This document shows positions 32,167 through 44,481 of a stretch of DNA of 64,000 nt, in pieces. The notes below the pieces were generated by a model. It had not been told where the DNA came from. It saw nothing but the letters and a program-made list of their open reading frames with translations, and did not search any database. The position numbers and the translations under genes were made by a program. The DNA is from Cryptomeria japonica (lineage: Eukaryota; Streptophyta; Pinopsida; Cupressales; Cupressaceae): the NCBI RefSeq assembly GCF_030272615.1, contig NC_081408.1, positions 400,241,889 through 400,305,888 on the forward strand. Reading direction: 5' to 3'. The first letter of the stretch is position 1, and each line of letters begins with the position of its first letter.

Positions 32167-35100
32167 ATGTCAGAAAATATCAACGAACAACAAAATAAGG
32201 AGACAATTGCTAGATTGTGGCCTAAATTGAAAAGAAAAGGTGATGGAAAATGTTATTGTCCATGCAAAATTTGTAAGGGGTTAAAGACTAGAAGACTTCT
32301 AATCAAAATAGCAAAGAAACATTGTAGGCTGCATGGTCACATTGAAGGTGGACATGATTATCATCCATTGGTAAGTTTTTCATTATATCGTTTTGACAAT
32401 TTATATACATAATAAATCATGTGATGATGAGATCATGATCATGGTTTATTTATGTATATCAATTTTATATAGGTCGAGCACCCCAAAGCACATGGTATTG
32501 ATCAACACAACCCTAAGAATATGGTTTTTGAAGTGGACAAACATGGAGGTGTGAATATCGAAGCTGAAGATAATGATCCCATGGAAGATGACGATCATGA
32601 GACAGAAAACACAATTGAAGATGACGGTATAAATACATTGATCCATGACCCATTTAGTATTCGCACAGCTGATCATGATGATGAAGATGACCTTGATGTT
32701 GTTCATGATGTCCCTCTACTTGAGAAGGCATCTGAGGCCCTTTATGAAGGCTCACAGACAACTCTTCTCTCCGTTGTATTGTTGTTGGTGAACTTGAAGG
32801 TTATGAATGGTTTATCCAACATAACAATGTCACGTATGTTAAGGCATGTCATATATGTCATAATAAACTGTGAATCATGTTGTACCATTAATATTCTTTA
32901 TTATAACAAATTATATTTTGTTGCTGTAGATTGATAGGTGAGTTTTTCTTACCACCATCAAATATTCTACCTCACTCATACCGAGAATTATCTGCCGTTA
33001 TGAAAGATATTGGAATGGAGTATCAAGAAATAGATGCTTGTCCCAATGATCATATTATATATCACAAACAACATGAATTTCAAACTGAATGCCCAGAATG
33101 TCATATCAGTAGATATCGAACAGATCAAATAACAGAAAGGGTTCCTCGCAAGGTTCTTCGCTATATTCCCATTATTGCACGTATGCAATGATTATTCAAG
33201 TGCACTAGCTTGGCACAATTTATGGATTACCATGCACGCAATAGAAGTCGAGATGACATTATTCAAATGCCTGTGGATGGTTCAGTATTTATGGACATAG
33301 AGGAAAAGTGGCCACACTTTAAAGAAGAACCTCGTAATCTCAGGCTTTCATTGGCAGCAGATGGTGTCAATCCATTTGGAGAGATGAGATCTGTTTACTC
33401 AGTGTGGCCTGTTTTTGTTATCAACAATAACATTCCTCCATGGATGTCAATAAAGAGGGAGCACATAATGTTGGCAATGATTGTTCCAACTATTTTATCA
33501 TTTAAATATAGTCATCTAAATTTAATTATAAATATTGCAATAAAATGGTCATAATAATTATGTAATGTTTTTGTTCATTCGATTAGGTAAGTACCAAGTT
33601 AAAGATATGAATGTATATATCGAGCCTCTTATCGATGAGTTGCTGGAGTTATGGAATGGTGTCACTATGTATGACGTCTCTAGACCAATAGGATAAAGAC
33701 AATTTCAATTCCATGCGATGCTTCTATGGACAATACACGATGCCCCAGGGCTAACACATTTTTGTGGTATGTTATAGTGTTTAAGTTGTGCATGAACATT
33801 ATAATTCAAAAAATTATCATATTTAATCCAATTATACATTATCTTGTAGGTCTTCAAACAAAGGGAAAATTTGCATGTCCTATTTGTGGTCCAAAGATGA
33901 AATCTCATCATTCAAAAAGTTTAGGAAAGCAAGTGTTTGATGAGTATAGGCACTTTCTCCACAAAAATCATAAGTATCGAAATACTGAAAAACATATTTT
34001 CAATGGGAAAGAAGAGAATACATCAAAGCCATGAAGAATGACAACTCACCTATGGAAGTTGTAATATAATAGAATTAATAGTCAAGGTAATGCCATTCCA
34101 TCCATTAGTTTGTCATAAAACATCTTTTCTATTTTGTTTTGTTTATTGATGATGTGATTGATGATCATGAAGGTCGTGAAGGTATAAATGACCACCTTCC
34201 TAAGGGAATAAAAAGTTATCCCCAACAATTTAGTAGGTTGCCCTACTATGAGCAGTTACAAATTATTCATTTGTTTGATAGTATGCATATTGGAAAGAAT
34301 ATAGAAGAGACATTATGGAAAATATTGGATGGAAGGCATGACAAAGAAAAAATTGTCAAAATATGTAGTGACATTCAGGATTCCAATCATGCAATGATAA
34401 ATGTCATTCAATCAAATAGCCATGGAGACCAGATTAATATAAGTGAGCTTCCTTGGTTATTAATGGACCAGCAAAGCAATGCTATAAAAGAAGTCATACA
34501 AAAAATTTGATTTCCCATAGGATTTGCTATGAACATAAACAATCTCATATCAAAGAAAAGTGAATTTGGGCCAGGGATGAAAACGCATGATTGGCATACC
34601 TTCATTAAGGTAATTCATGTTATTGTGTTTTTAGTATGTATTTAAGTACTGAGCATACATGTACTTTTCATTATGTTACAAAAAAATGAAAAGATAATTT
34701 TATAATTGTTGCAGTACGTTCTACCTCTCTCTCCCAGACGACTTCGACAATAATGTCAAGAAAGTCATATATGATCTTGGAAAATACATAAGGTAAGTAG
34801 TGATATTTGTTTAGTTCATTGTATAGATATTATATTTGTGATTTATTTTTCTTCTTATGTAATATATTTTTTTGTGTCTTGAATACCTTGTAGGTGGTTG
34901 TCATGTAAAGAAATCCATAAAGACGATATAAAATATTGGAAGAGAAAAATTCCCCATTTAATGTGTGAAATGCAAAAGTGTCTACCTCCAGCTTTTTTCA
35001 ATGCACAAGAAGACTACCTTATACACCAAGTTGAGGAGATTGAATTGTGTGGACCTGTACACACTAGGTCAATGTGGATGGTTGAGAGGCACTTGAAATT

Positions 35101-36069
35101 TTTGAAGGCTTTGGTCCGACAAAGAGCACATACTGAGGGTTCTATGGTGGAGGGATATATGGTATACCAGACTATGGTGTACATTTCTGAATATCTTCCT
35201 AAGTTTGCAGCAAAGATCCACATGGATCGCATTTGGGATCCCAACACCATTAACAAATTCAAAGGGGAGTACTTGACGGGGAAAGGTAGATTGAGGAAAG
35301 TGAGAGATAATTATAAGATGTTATTGTAGTTAATTAATTCTTAATCTTCAAAATAAATCGATTGTAAGACGTCTATTTATTTTTTGTACAGTTGGTCGAG
35401 AGTGGGATGCACTACATTTCTATATTGCAAACAATCTTGATTGGATGATGGTATGGATTGAACGTTGTCAACATTTTGGATGCACATTAACATGGGAAGG
35501 TGTGGCTTCATTGGTTAAAGAAGCACATCGTAATGGAGATTCCAATGTTATGCAAAGGGAAATTGATTTAGCATGTGGTTTAAGAGATAAATAGGTATGT
35601 ATAAATTTATTAATCACCCATATGTTTATCAACTCACAATGCAATAAATTTTACATGTTTGACATATCATAGGTCAAACACCACAATGCTATGTGCTGCA
35701 CTAGTCATAAATTTCGCATAAAAAAGTTGGATGACACGAAGAAAACTTGTGATTCTAGCATCACTGCAGTCTTTGAGGTGACAAATATTTCATCGAGAAA
35801 TGACATTCATCCTCAACAGTCTCAAAATTGATACTATGGCATTTTGGATGATATACTTGAGTGTGACTTTAATTCCTTCAAATTGGTTTTGTTCGTCGTC
35901 AAATGGTACAGGTTACGATTGAATAAAAATGATCCTGATAGAACTGTTATTGAACATGATAATGGTTTTATAATGCTAAATACAAGGTTATTTGAACCAG
36001 TTGGGGATGAGCCCTATGTTCTTCCAAGCCAATGTGAGCAAGTATTTTACTCAAAGGTTCCACATAAAC

Positions 36070-36127
36070 CGGGTTGGTCATTTGTTATTAGACATGATCG
36101 GGTTGGTCATTTGTTATTAGACATGAT
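36070..36127 (+). repeat. 29-bp tandem duplication that frameshifts the transposase
   Basis: Two exact copies (36070-36098 and 36099-36127) beginning CGGGTTGGTCATTTG. Because 29 is not a multiple of three, the frame moves after FVIRHD. With a single copy the text reads on as FVIRHDPRGRPIKYNVMEEE into the acidic tail. Both copies are identical, so the event looks recent relative to other decay. Confidence 0.95.
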
Positions 36128-36257
36128 CCAAGAGGAAGGCCGATAAAATATAATGTAATGGAAGAAGAAGATACCGAAGAAGTAGAAGATGAAGTGGATG
36201 ATGATCACGATCGACAATTTCACAATGAGGATGAAGAAGAACAAGAAGAAGAAGAAG

Positions 36258-36480
<223 letters not shown>

Positions 36481-36508
36481 CCTTGATGTTCATGATCATG
36501 AGGAATGA

Positions 36509-36942
36509 AATGTATGAGGAATGCGATTAGTATATTATCTATTGAATATTGACTTCTTGATAGAATTTTTTTACATAATTAATTCATTCTATTTTGAATT
36601 CTAATGCCATTACATAATTAATTCATGGTGTACCTTTTAATATGGAGATGGAGATAGGGGGTGTGACTATTTATGTAACAATTTTTAAACTGTGTTTATT
36701 TATGGAAATTGGATTGTTTATTAGCTATGTGACTATTTATGTGACCATTTAGTTGACGATCTTGCATAGTCTACATAAAGTAAAGGTAAGGAATTACAAA
36801 ATTTACAATGATTTTGATGACAACATCTTTTTATTATTTAATTCTCTTTTTGTCTACAAAGCTCATGTTGTTCATGTTGTGTATGATGTAATTTTGCTAA
36901 TGTTTTTTATATTTTTTCTTTGTCACAGGCCGACATGGATCC
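36509..36942. other. Interval between the two CACTA genes
   Basis: Non-coding AT-rich sequence. A likely intron acceptor (tttgtcacag) ends at 36942, just before the first exon of the second gene. No other signal was seen. Confidence 0.45.
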
Positions 36943-39788
36943 ATCACATATCACAGACAGAGATGTACCTTGCAACACTTCTACCAAGCAGGTAAACCTC
37001 ATTGTAATTGTACAAATTAGGTAGAAGCAAACTGTTACATTATTATGATCTTTTTTTTTAGTGATTTATACTAATTTTGTAATTGTTAATGATATTATTG
37101 ACATAGACGGATGTTCGGGGAAAGGGAAAGGGAGTTGCAGTACCTGATCACCTTTCTATGGATGTGGAATCATTAGGGTTAAGCAATGATGACCCTAAAG
37201 ATCCCACAGACCTTGTGAAATTCTTTAAAATGCCTCTTATAAAAATTAGAAAAGAGATTGTTGCTTTGGCAGCCGCGCATCCTACCACTGATGAGATACG
37301 ACAAAGGGTGGAATTATTGTATAAGACAACAAAAAACTTGCAAGTAAGCAGTAATGAAAGCTTTAATTATAATAAAAGTTCAATAATGGTTTATATTTTA
37401 TTCTCTTTTTATGTCATTAACTAAAATATGTACGTATTGTTTTTACAACAATTTATCTGCCCTCATGAAAGTCATTCCTACGATCAGGGTGTTGCAGGAT
37501 CAGGTGATGACGATTTTCTTGTATTATCACTTGCTTGGCTTATCACTCTGAGTACCCAAAACACATCATACTTGATACTGTCAATTTTCAAAATAAAGGT
37601 TCATCCTTGTTTACAATTCTTGCACTTTTCATATATTTAATGTTTGATATATTTAATGTATTATTCTTTAGGTGTTGTCAATGTCACTGTGCAAATGTCG
37701 ATGCCACCTCATCAGAGGTCACCCTCACCTGTATTGCCAACTGCAATGTCGGCAACACGTAGCATGTAGACATCCTCTAGTGCATATCATATTTGCCCGC
37801 CCACTATTGGTAGATCCCTCTTTTTCTCTATCTTCTGTCATGTGTTTATTTCCCTTCAAGCGTTCTTTCTTGAATTCTAATGCCATTTCATAGTGGATTC
37901 ATTTTTTGCAGGAGGAGATGCACATGAGGATGTGCCATAGGTGACTACTACTGATAACATAGCATCGTTTCCTAGATCTTCTCGTATTGCTAGTACAGGA
38001 ACATTGCAGGCCACATTCATGGTGAGCGACGAAGAAATGCTTCCCTTAAAGATACAAAAGGTTCCATGTACTTTAAAATTATTATTATATATACTCTAAT
38101 TGTAATTTACTTTGTGATCACTCATTTTGGACTAATATTGATCCCATGAATTTTTTGCAGGCAATGATATTTTCTATAAACATCTTAGTGACATTGCATT
38201 GCAGATATTTGGGCCCACCATATGTAAAAGGTGGTACATCATATGTGAACTAACCCTTATCCACTTTTGATTTCATATCATTGCTAGAATACTTTTCCTT
38301 TGATCCATTTCTTGAAGTGTAATAAATGTAGCTTGAGTTCATTTCTGAATCTAACAAGTTTGTTTTTTTCTTTAAAAGGTGGAATGACCAAGAAAAAAGG
38401 TTAAAAGATGAATTGACAAACCAAATGGTTGAGTGGTTTTGAAATGAAACCTTTGACAAAACCAAGCTCCTTGAAAAAGTTGGCACATATCTAAAGTATG
38501 TGAGGGACCAATACAGGACCCATTTGGAGAGGAACCTAAAGTATGAGCATCCCCCCATGATTCCAAAGAGGGAGTGGAACGACCTGATTTTGAATGCCAA
38601 GGAGAGAATTGAAAGGAAAAAAGGAAATACACCAATAGACACTAGAAGAAGGTACGAGATACTATTAAGAATGTAATTATGTACTAATTAATTACTCTTT
38701 ATATTTATATAATCTAACATATTTCAAACTTTTTATAGACTAAGTGACACATCAAAGGCAACCAAGGTAAGGCAAGAAAAGCACGGGCAACACAAACTCA
38801 GCTCTGGTGGTTACATGAAACTTGGTACACGAATTGTAAGTATCTCATGTAAACTCACATATTGTCTCAAAATATTAATAAATTGCAAATGTTTTTTTTT
38901 TATCAAACAATGCAAGCAAAATTCATGGTACCAAGCAAAAATGCAGGGCTCTGAATTCAATAGAGCACCCACAGAAGATGACAAGAGAATTGCCTACCAG
39001 CAAGGCTATTCAGCCATGGCTGATCGGCTACGAGAATTGAGTGGGAATACACAACATTCAAGTGCATCCGTCACATAGGTAAATATGGTAAATGGAAGTT
39101 GTTTCAAATTGAATACTTTACCAATAATCTAATTGATGTTGAGTTCCAACATAAAGTGACTATATTTGTTTTAAATAAGCAAGCAATGATAATAATGTGC
39201 ATGTCATTGGAATATAGCCTGCTAATTGTGAAACACCACTTGCACATGAAGGTCTGGATGTGCATCCCAGTAGTGGAGGTATTCATTTGCCATTCAAATT
39301 TATTTATTTAGCTATTAATACAATTAAACATCTTAATTTGTAATTAGAGTAGTAATTAATGTAACCTTTCTTGTTAATATTTTAGAGCATGTAGTCGGTG
39401 GTGAGCAAGTGGAGCATGATCTAGGTACACAGCCTCAAGAATGTGATGTTCCCCACTCAGGTGAAGAGGACTATGGTGTTCAGTGTGTTGAGGTTGAGGC
39501 TACACAAAATGATGTGGCCCCATCAGGTAAAGAGCACAACAATTATGTTCTCTAAATTAATGAAATACTTGTAACAATAATTATTATTATTTTTTTAATT
39601 TAACCCATTTCTTTGTTATTGCAGAGGGCCCCCCTTTGCTTCAGTGTCCTTGTCCTCAGTATAGGACTAGACATACATTGAGATCACAAGCAGTTGGCAG
39701 AACATCTGCAGAGGGGGGAAATGATGAAGACACCGATGTTCCACTTAGTCTTTTCATAGCTTCAAAGAAAAAAGAAAGAAAGAAATGA
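36943..39788 (+). pseudogene. CACTA 1 second gene (Transposase_24-like), multi-exon
   Basis: A series of short exons with GT/AG borders. Exon 36943-36991 encodes ADMDPSHITDRDVPCNTST, and the next (about 37108-37344) KGKGVAVPDHLSMDVESLGL. Then comes a Ser/Pro-rich part (37680-37770), and at 38380-38652 a basic region with KYVRDQYRTHLERNLKYE, IPKREWNDLILNAKE and a DTRRRLS-type end. This continues past an intron at 38738 with KATKVRQEKHGQHKLSSGGY. This matches the organisation of plant En/Spm accessory proteins (Transposase_24), which bind element DNA. The end at 39606-39788 is SLFIASKKKERKK and a stop. A stop at 38440 (EWF then TGA) and one at 37951 interrupt it. Confidence 0.65.
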
Positions 39789-40784
39789 TTGTAATCTAAC
39801 TTATTTGATAATGACTGATTTTTATGTGTTAGTGAATGTAATTATGTGCTAATTAATGGTTGTGGATGATATGAGTTAATTAATATTGATGAATGTTGCG
39901 TGTTAGTTAATTTTAATCGATGTTATATGTTAATGAACGTTATGTGATATTAATAAATGAATGCTATATTTATTAATGGTAGAAAGAATTAATGAATGAA
40001 TGTTATAAGATGTTAACGGGGAATTTAGAGTGATGTTAGGTGGGGGGGGAGGGGCCAAATGAGCTTCCACCTTCACGTGGTTGGCCCTATTAAGTAGAGA
40101 ATATTAAACTATTCTCGAAACCAAGCGAAGCTCAAGAAGGTAACACACTTTTCAATATTTCATTATGTTGCACAGTTAATCTTATTGAATAATTTATATT
40201 GAATCTTAATTGCAGGGTCCAACAGAGCCAACACGAACAACAACACCACGAGTTGCTGGGTATAATGAACTCCCATATTGTCTTATCTTTACACGAACAA
40301 TATGAGTTGCTTCTAGTGTTGATATCCAAGGTGGGACTGCAAAAGTTATGAATATGCCTCATCCTTGTAAGTTTTTTTATTACAACTCCTAATTCTTGAG
40401 AATAAACTTTTTGTTCTTGATGTTTTTCACTAGTTGTCATAACCTCTGACTTTGATGCTTGTGCCTTAATATAACTAGATGTTTCTTGTATGCATACTTG
40501 GTCAAGGACTGCATTATGATGCTATAGGGCTACAAACTAAGATTATTTATTGTATTGAGTTGCACATTTGACATGAGTTGCCTTATGACTGCTATGCACA
40601 TTTATGTATATACACTATTTCTAGTCTGTCTATTGATATTAATTTTGAGAAAATATTACAAAACTCAAAGTATTCTCCATAAGACTAGAAAAAAGCTCAG
40701 ATAAATTTCTGCAGCGTTTTCTTACAATTACTTGCGATCATTTTTTTAGGAGTCCTGGTATCCATTTATAATAGTATGGATGCA
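39789..40784. other. CACTA 1 interval between convergent genes
   Basis: AT-rich, with ATTAATGAATGTTAT-type short repeats at 39830-40010 and a G-run near 40042-40050. The 3' ends of the plus-strand second gene and the minus-strand accessory ORF face each other here. Nothing else was recognised. Confidence 0.45.
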
Positions 40785-43700
40785 TACAAGCTTTGGACCC
40801 TTCAAAAGAAAGTTTGTTACAAACAACCGATCATTTTCAAGAAGCGGTTATAAGTCCTTTTCAGCATCTACGGCTTCCTTTGCTTGTTGTTCTATTCCAA
40901 CCTCCTGTAACTGCTCCTGAGCATCTTCTTTCTATCCCATATACTTATCTTTCCACTCCTGATACACATCATCACTAGGCCAAGTAAAACTAGCAATCTT
41001 CAGTTTCATATCTTCTAGCCACTTCCAAGTGACTCGTGTGCCCAATCTCTGTTTCTATGAAACCATAATGAGATTTCACTTTTTCAATTTCCTCAATTGT
41101 TTGCACAAATAAGGATTTGTCATCAGTACTAATAATATGATTGATCCTTAGGGACAAATTGTGGTCCACCTCCTTTAACCAAGTCTTCTCTTCCTTTAGC
41201 TGGACAGGACCAATGAAACCTCCTGGAAACATTTCAAATTTATGATTTAAATATTCTTTCCTATAAAGTTGGGCTTTTCTTTTTATACCTGCTCCTTCCA
41301 CTGAAAGAATATTCATCTCTTTTATAAACTCACATGTGGACCTTAGATTGTCATTCTCTTCTGCATCTGCATGGGAAGAACACATGAGCTCTAACTCTTT
41401 ACCTCTAGGCACCCACTTATTTAGGATTGGTTCCAAAGTGGCTTCTTCTTCTCTCAATTTGATCAAAATCTCAAGAATCCTCTTCATATTTATGTATACA
41501 TTGGAGGTTTTGATTGAGTCAACAAACTAAGATGGTGGCTTTCACCTTCTCCTCATATTTGTTTGCATACAATGTCTGAGCTTGTTTCAATTTTTCCAAC
41601 TCATGTTGGACATTTTCAGGTAATTGGGAACTAGAAGGAATAGGAGAAGGGGGATATTCAATTATGGGACTAGTAGGAGGGGGTCTTGCTGGAGAGGAGG
41701 CTATCATGAGTGTAGAAGATTCACCAGGATGATATTGACCTGGCAGTTGACTCTAGAGTCTAGCAATTATGTTGTCTCTATTGGCTATTCCTTCTTTAGC
41801 ATCATTGTAAGCTTTTAAAATAGTCTCCAACTTCAATTGGAGATTAGTCTTTTCTTGTGCCTCTTTCTTTGCCACCGCAACACTGAATTTTTCAGTCTCT
41901 AGAACTGTGCTTGCAGCTTCCACTACCCTTGTGTCTTGGACTCTTTTAACTATCATGCCTCCTAAGAGGCTAGAATCTGATGCATCCTTCCTTCTTTTGT
42001 TTTCATCCTTCTTTAAAGACCACATGACAAGAGTAGCATTATCTTTGCTGAATGTCACTCCTTCCATAGGCTTTGTTTCTTTCCTCACTGCATCAAGCAC
42101 TAAGGCATCAGCTATATCCCATTCAGGGAGAATCAATACACCAGCCTTTGCTACCATTTCTCTTCCTTTCTCAGGGGTGATTGCTTTGAAATCCTCCATC
42201 ATTTCTTGCTTAACCTCTTCTTCTACCTGAGTTGTATTTTTAAGAGGTTGTTCACTTTTCCTCTGTTCACATCTAGTCTTGAATTGATCAATATTTTGCT
42301 TCCATAGAAACTGTATAAAAGCTTCTGATGTGACAAAATTACTGTCAACTAGGAATTCTTCACTAGCTTGCTTAACAGTAAGGTCCATTTCTTGGCCCTT
42401 TAACTCACCATCAGTCAAATCCATTTCAACATTAGGTGTCTCTTTGGGCATCCCCTCTTGGGTCTCCTCATAGGTATAGGCAATCTCACCAAGACTCTCT
42501 AACCGCAATAATTGTTCAGCCACAGCTTGTTCATCTCTAATGTGGATAGGAGACTGAGATGGAGAATATTGAGGCTCATCAGTTTCAATTTCCTTTCCCA
42601 CTCTCTGCTTCTTAGGGGAATCCTGGATGTCAATGACATCTTCAATTTTCCTTTTCCCTTTTGAAGTGGAAGGCTCACCTATCACTGGCATTATCATAGT
42701 GTACTTTGACCTTTTGTGCATTACATAGTCACCACATGGGATATCTCTAGCAAAGGCAGGCTTAGCCAATACCATCTTAGCCTTATCAAGCTCATTTTGC
42801 ATTATGGCCTCCCTCTTTTCTTTTAAGGTCTGCATGAGATCTTCAAAATAAAGAATCAGGAATTTTATTTTCTCCTAAAATGGATTGAAGCTAGAAAGGG
42901 GGTCATAGCCAATGTCAAATTCATGGATAAAATCAAGGGCTTTCTTATATGCCACCCACTTCTCCTTCCTTAGTTCTTGCTCATCTAAGCTGAATTCATT
43001 TCTAATCAGATCTTCTGGGAACTGAAATTGATGTGGCCTACCTCTGCACACTGCTCTTTTTCTGAACATGCCATTGAAAAAATCCTCGGGGTCTACACAT
43101 CTTGACACTTTAGTAGACAACCTATATGGCTTAAAGAATTCTTCAAAAAATCTCCATCCACCCTTAGTGATCACAAAATGGTGAGCCATGGTAATAGTTG
43201 GGAAAATAGTCCCTTTACCTCTATTGGTTAGCTCTACTTCTTGTACTCCCCCAATTTATCTCGGGACTTCTGCAATCCCTATCTTCAATGGGACCTGATA
43301 GGGTAGTAAAAAGGGGGTGCCTCTAAATCCAAACACTCTAAAAATAGTAGACACAGGGTACAAATATATGTCTCCCCAATTGTGAACAATCTAGATATCC
43401 TCTGCAAACTTCTTTGGTCTGAGAAACTCCAAAAGAGCCTTAGGAATTCTAGGGTTTTCTCTGCATAGAAGAATCCTAATTTTAGATGCAAAGCATCTAT
43501 CAAACTTTAAATAACTTGCATCTTCTCTATCCCAAGATAGAATAGTACTCCACAATTGCACTAGCATCTCCTCTTTATCCTTGACCTTAATCAGGTCCAT
43601 CTCCTTTCCAAAATAATCAGCCCCTTTGAATAGAAACATATGCATTAACATGGAGTACCACCCAAATGGCCTATCCACCTTACCATTTTTTATTCCTACC

Positions 43701-44481
43701 AGCCCTTTATGAATTGCATCAACAAGGTATGAGGCATAATCAAATGTTATTGCTAGGGAGGGATTTAGAATTTGTGCAATCATTAACATATAATGGGTTG
43801 GCATATTATTTTCAACATCCTCTCCAAAAATCTAGCATAATGCCCAATACATACCCTTAGCTCTCAGAGTGAATAGGTTGAGAGAGGATGGTTCCATTGT
43901 GCTGGGGCCTACAACTGTTAACCCCCTATCTTTACAAATAATTCTTTCAATGGGCCACTTCTAAGATGATCCCTTTGTGTGTTGTAAACCTGGGCTAACG
44001 ACTCAAAGTCAATAGGTTCTAACAAATTGGAGGACTCATTGAGTTTAAACACTTTCTTGAATTCATCTTCATTTATCTCAATCAAGACTGATCCCTTTAT
44101 GTTCCTGATGCATCTTGCCACAAAGTCATAATTTTGTGCAATCAAGGCTAACAGATCTACATCCATAAAAACACTTGGGACCACAAGCTTTCCTACATCC
44201 TGCTCCCATATGCCATTCAAAGGAGCTGGAATATTCCTCTGCCCAAAACCGACTTTGAAGAGTCCTAAGCCTGACAATCCTATTTCAGGGTCCCTCAACC
44301 AATTACCCTTATCATAAAGGCCACCTCCAATTTTTAGACGAGGATTCTTAGGTACTAGCTCTTTGGCCTTAGCCCCAGCATTGGTGGACATTGTTAATTG
44401 CTCTAAAAAATCATCACAGATATTTCGGTCCTGGTAATTCACTTTCCCTGTAAATTCTCTTCTGGGTGCCATTCTGGTCAA
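40785..44481 (-). pseudogene. Accessory ORF (aORF) copy D, antisense inside CACTA 1
   Basis: A diverged member of the accessory family, reading leftward with frame breaks. N-terminal part (44481-43918): LYDKGNWLRDPEIGLSGLG and VPSVFMDVDLLALIAQNYDF. Then LAITFDYASYLVDAIHKGL and YSMLMHMFLFKG (43804-43391), matching PRAFDYAAYLVERLHEGF and YSLLMHLVLFYG of copy B. The middle (42835-41753) has a basic nuclear-signal-like KGKRKIEDVIDIQDSPKKQR, an acidic part, and ITPEKGREMVAKAGVLILPE followed by WDIADALVLDA, matching MTPEKGRKLLKEAGVIIFSG and WDINSTLLFDG of copy C. The C-terminal part is a predicted coiled coil plus a Pro-rich linker (PSPIPSSS), and a frameshift near 41030 leads to VYQEWKDKYMG. No F1 LTR lies nearby. 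Confidence 0.6.

Noticed and set aside
41907-42230. Plus-strand open frames between 41336 and 44854
   Set aside because: They are shadows of the minus-strand accessory ORF copy D, whose blocks match the other copies.
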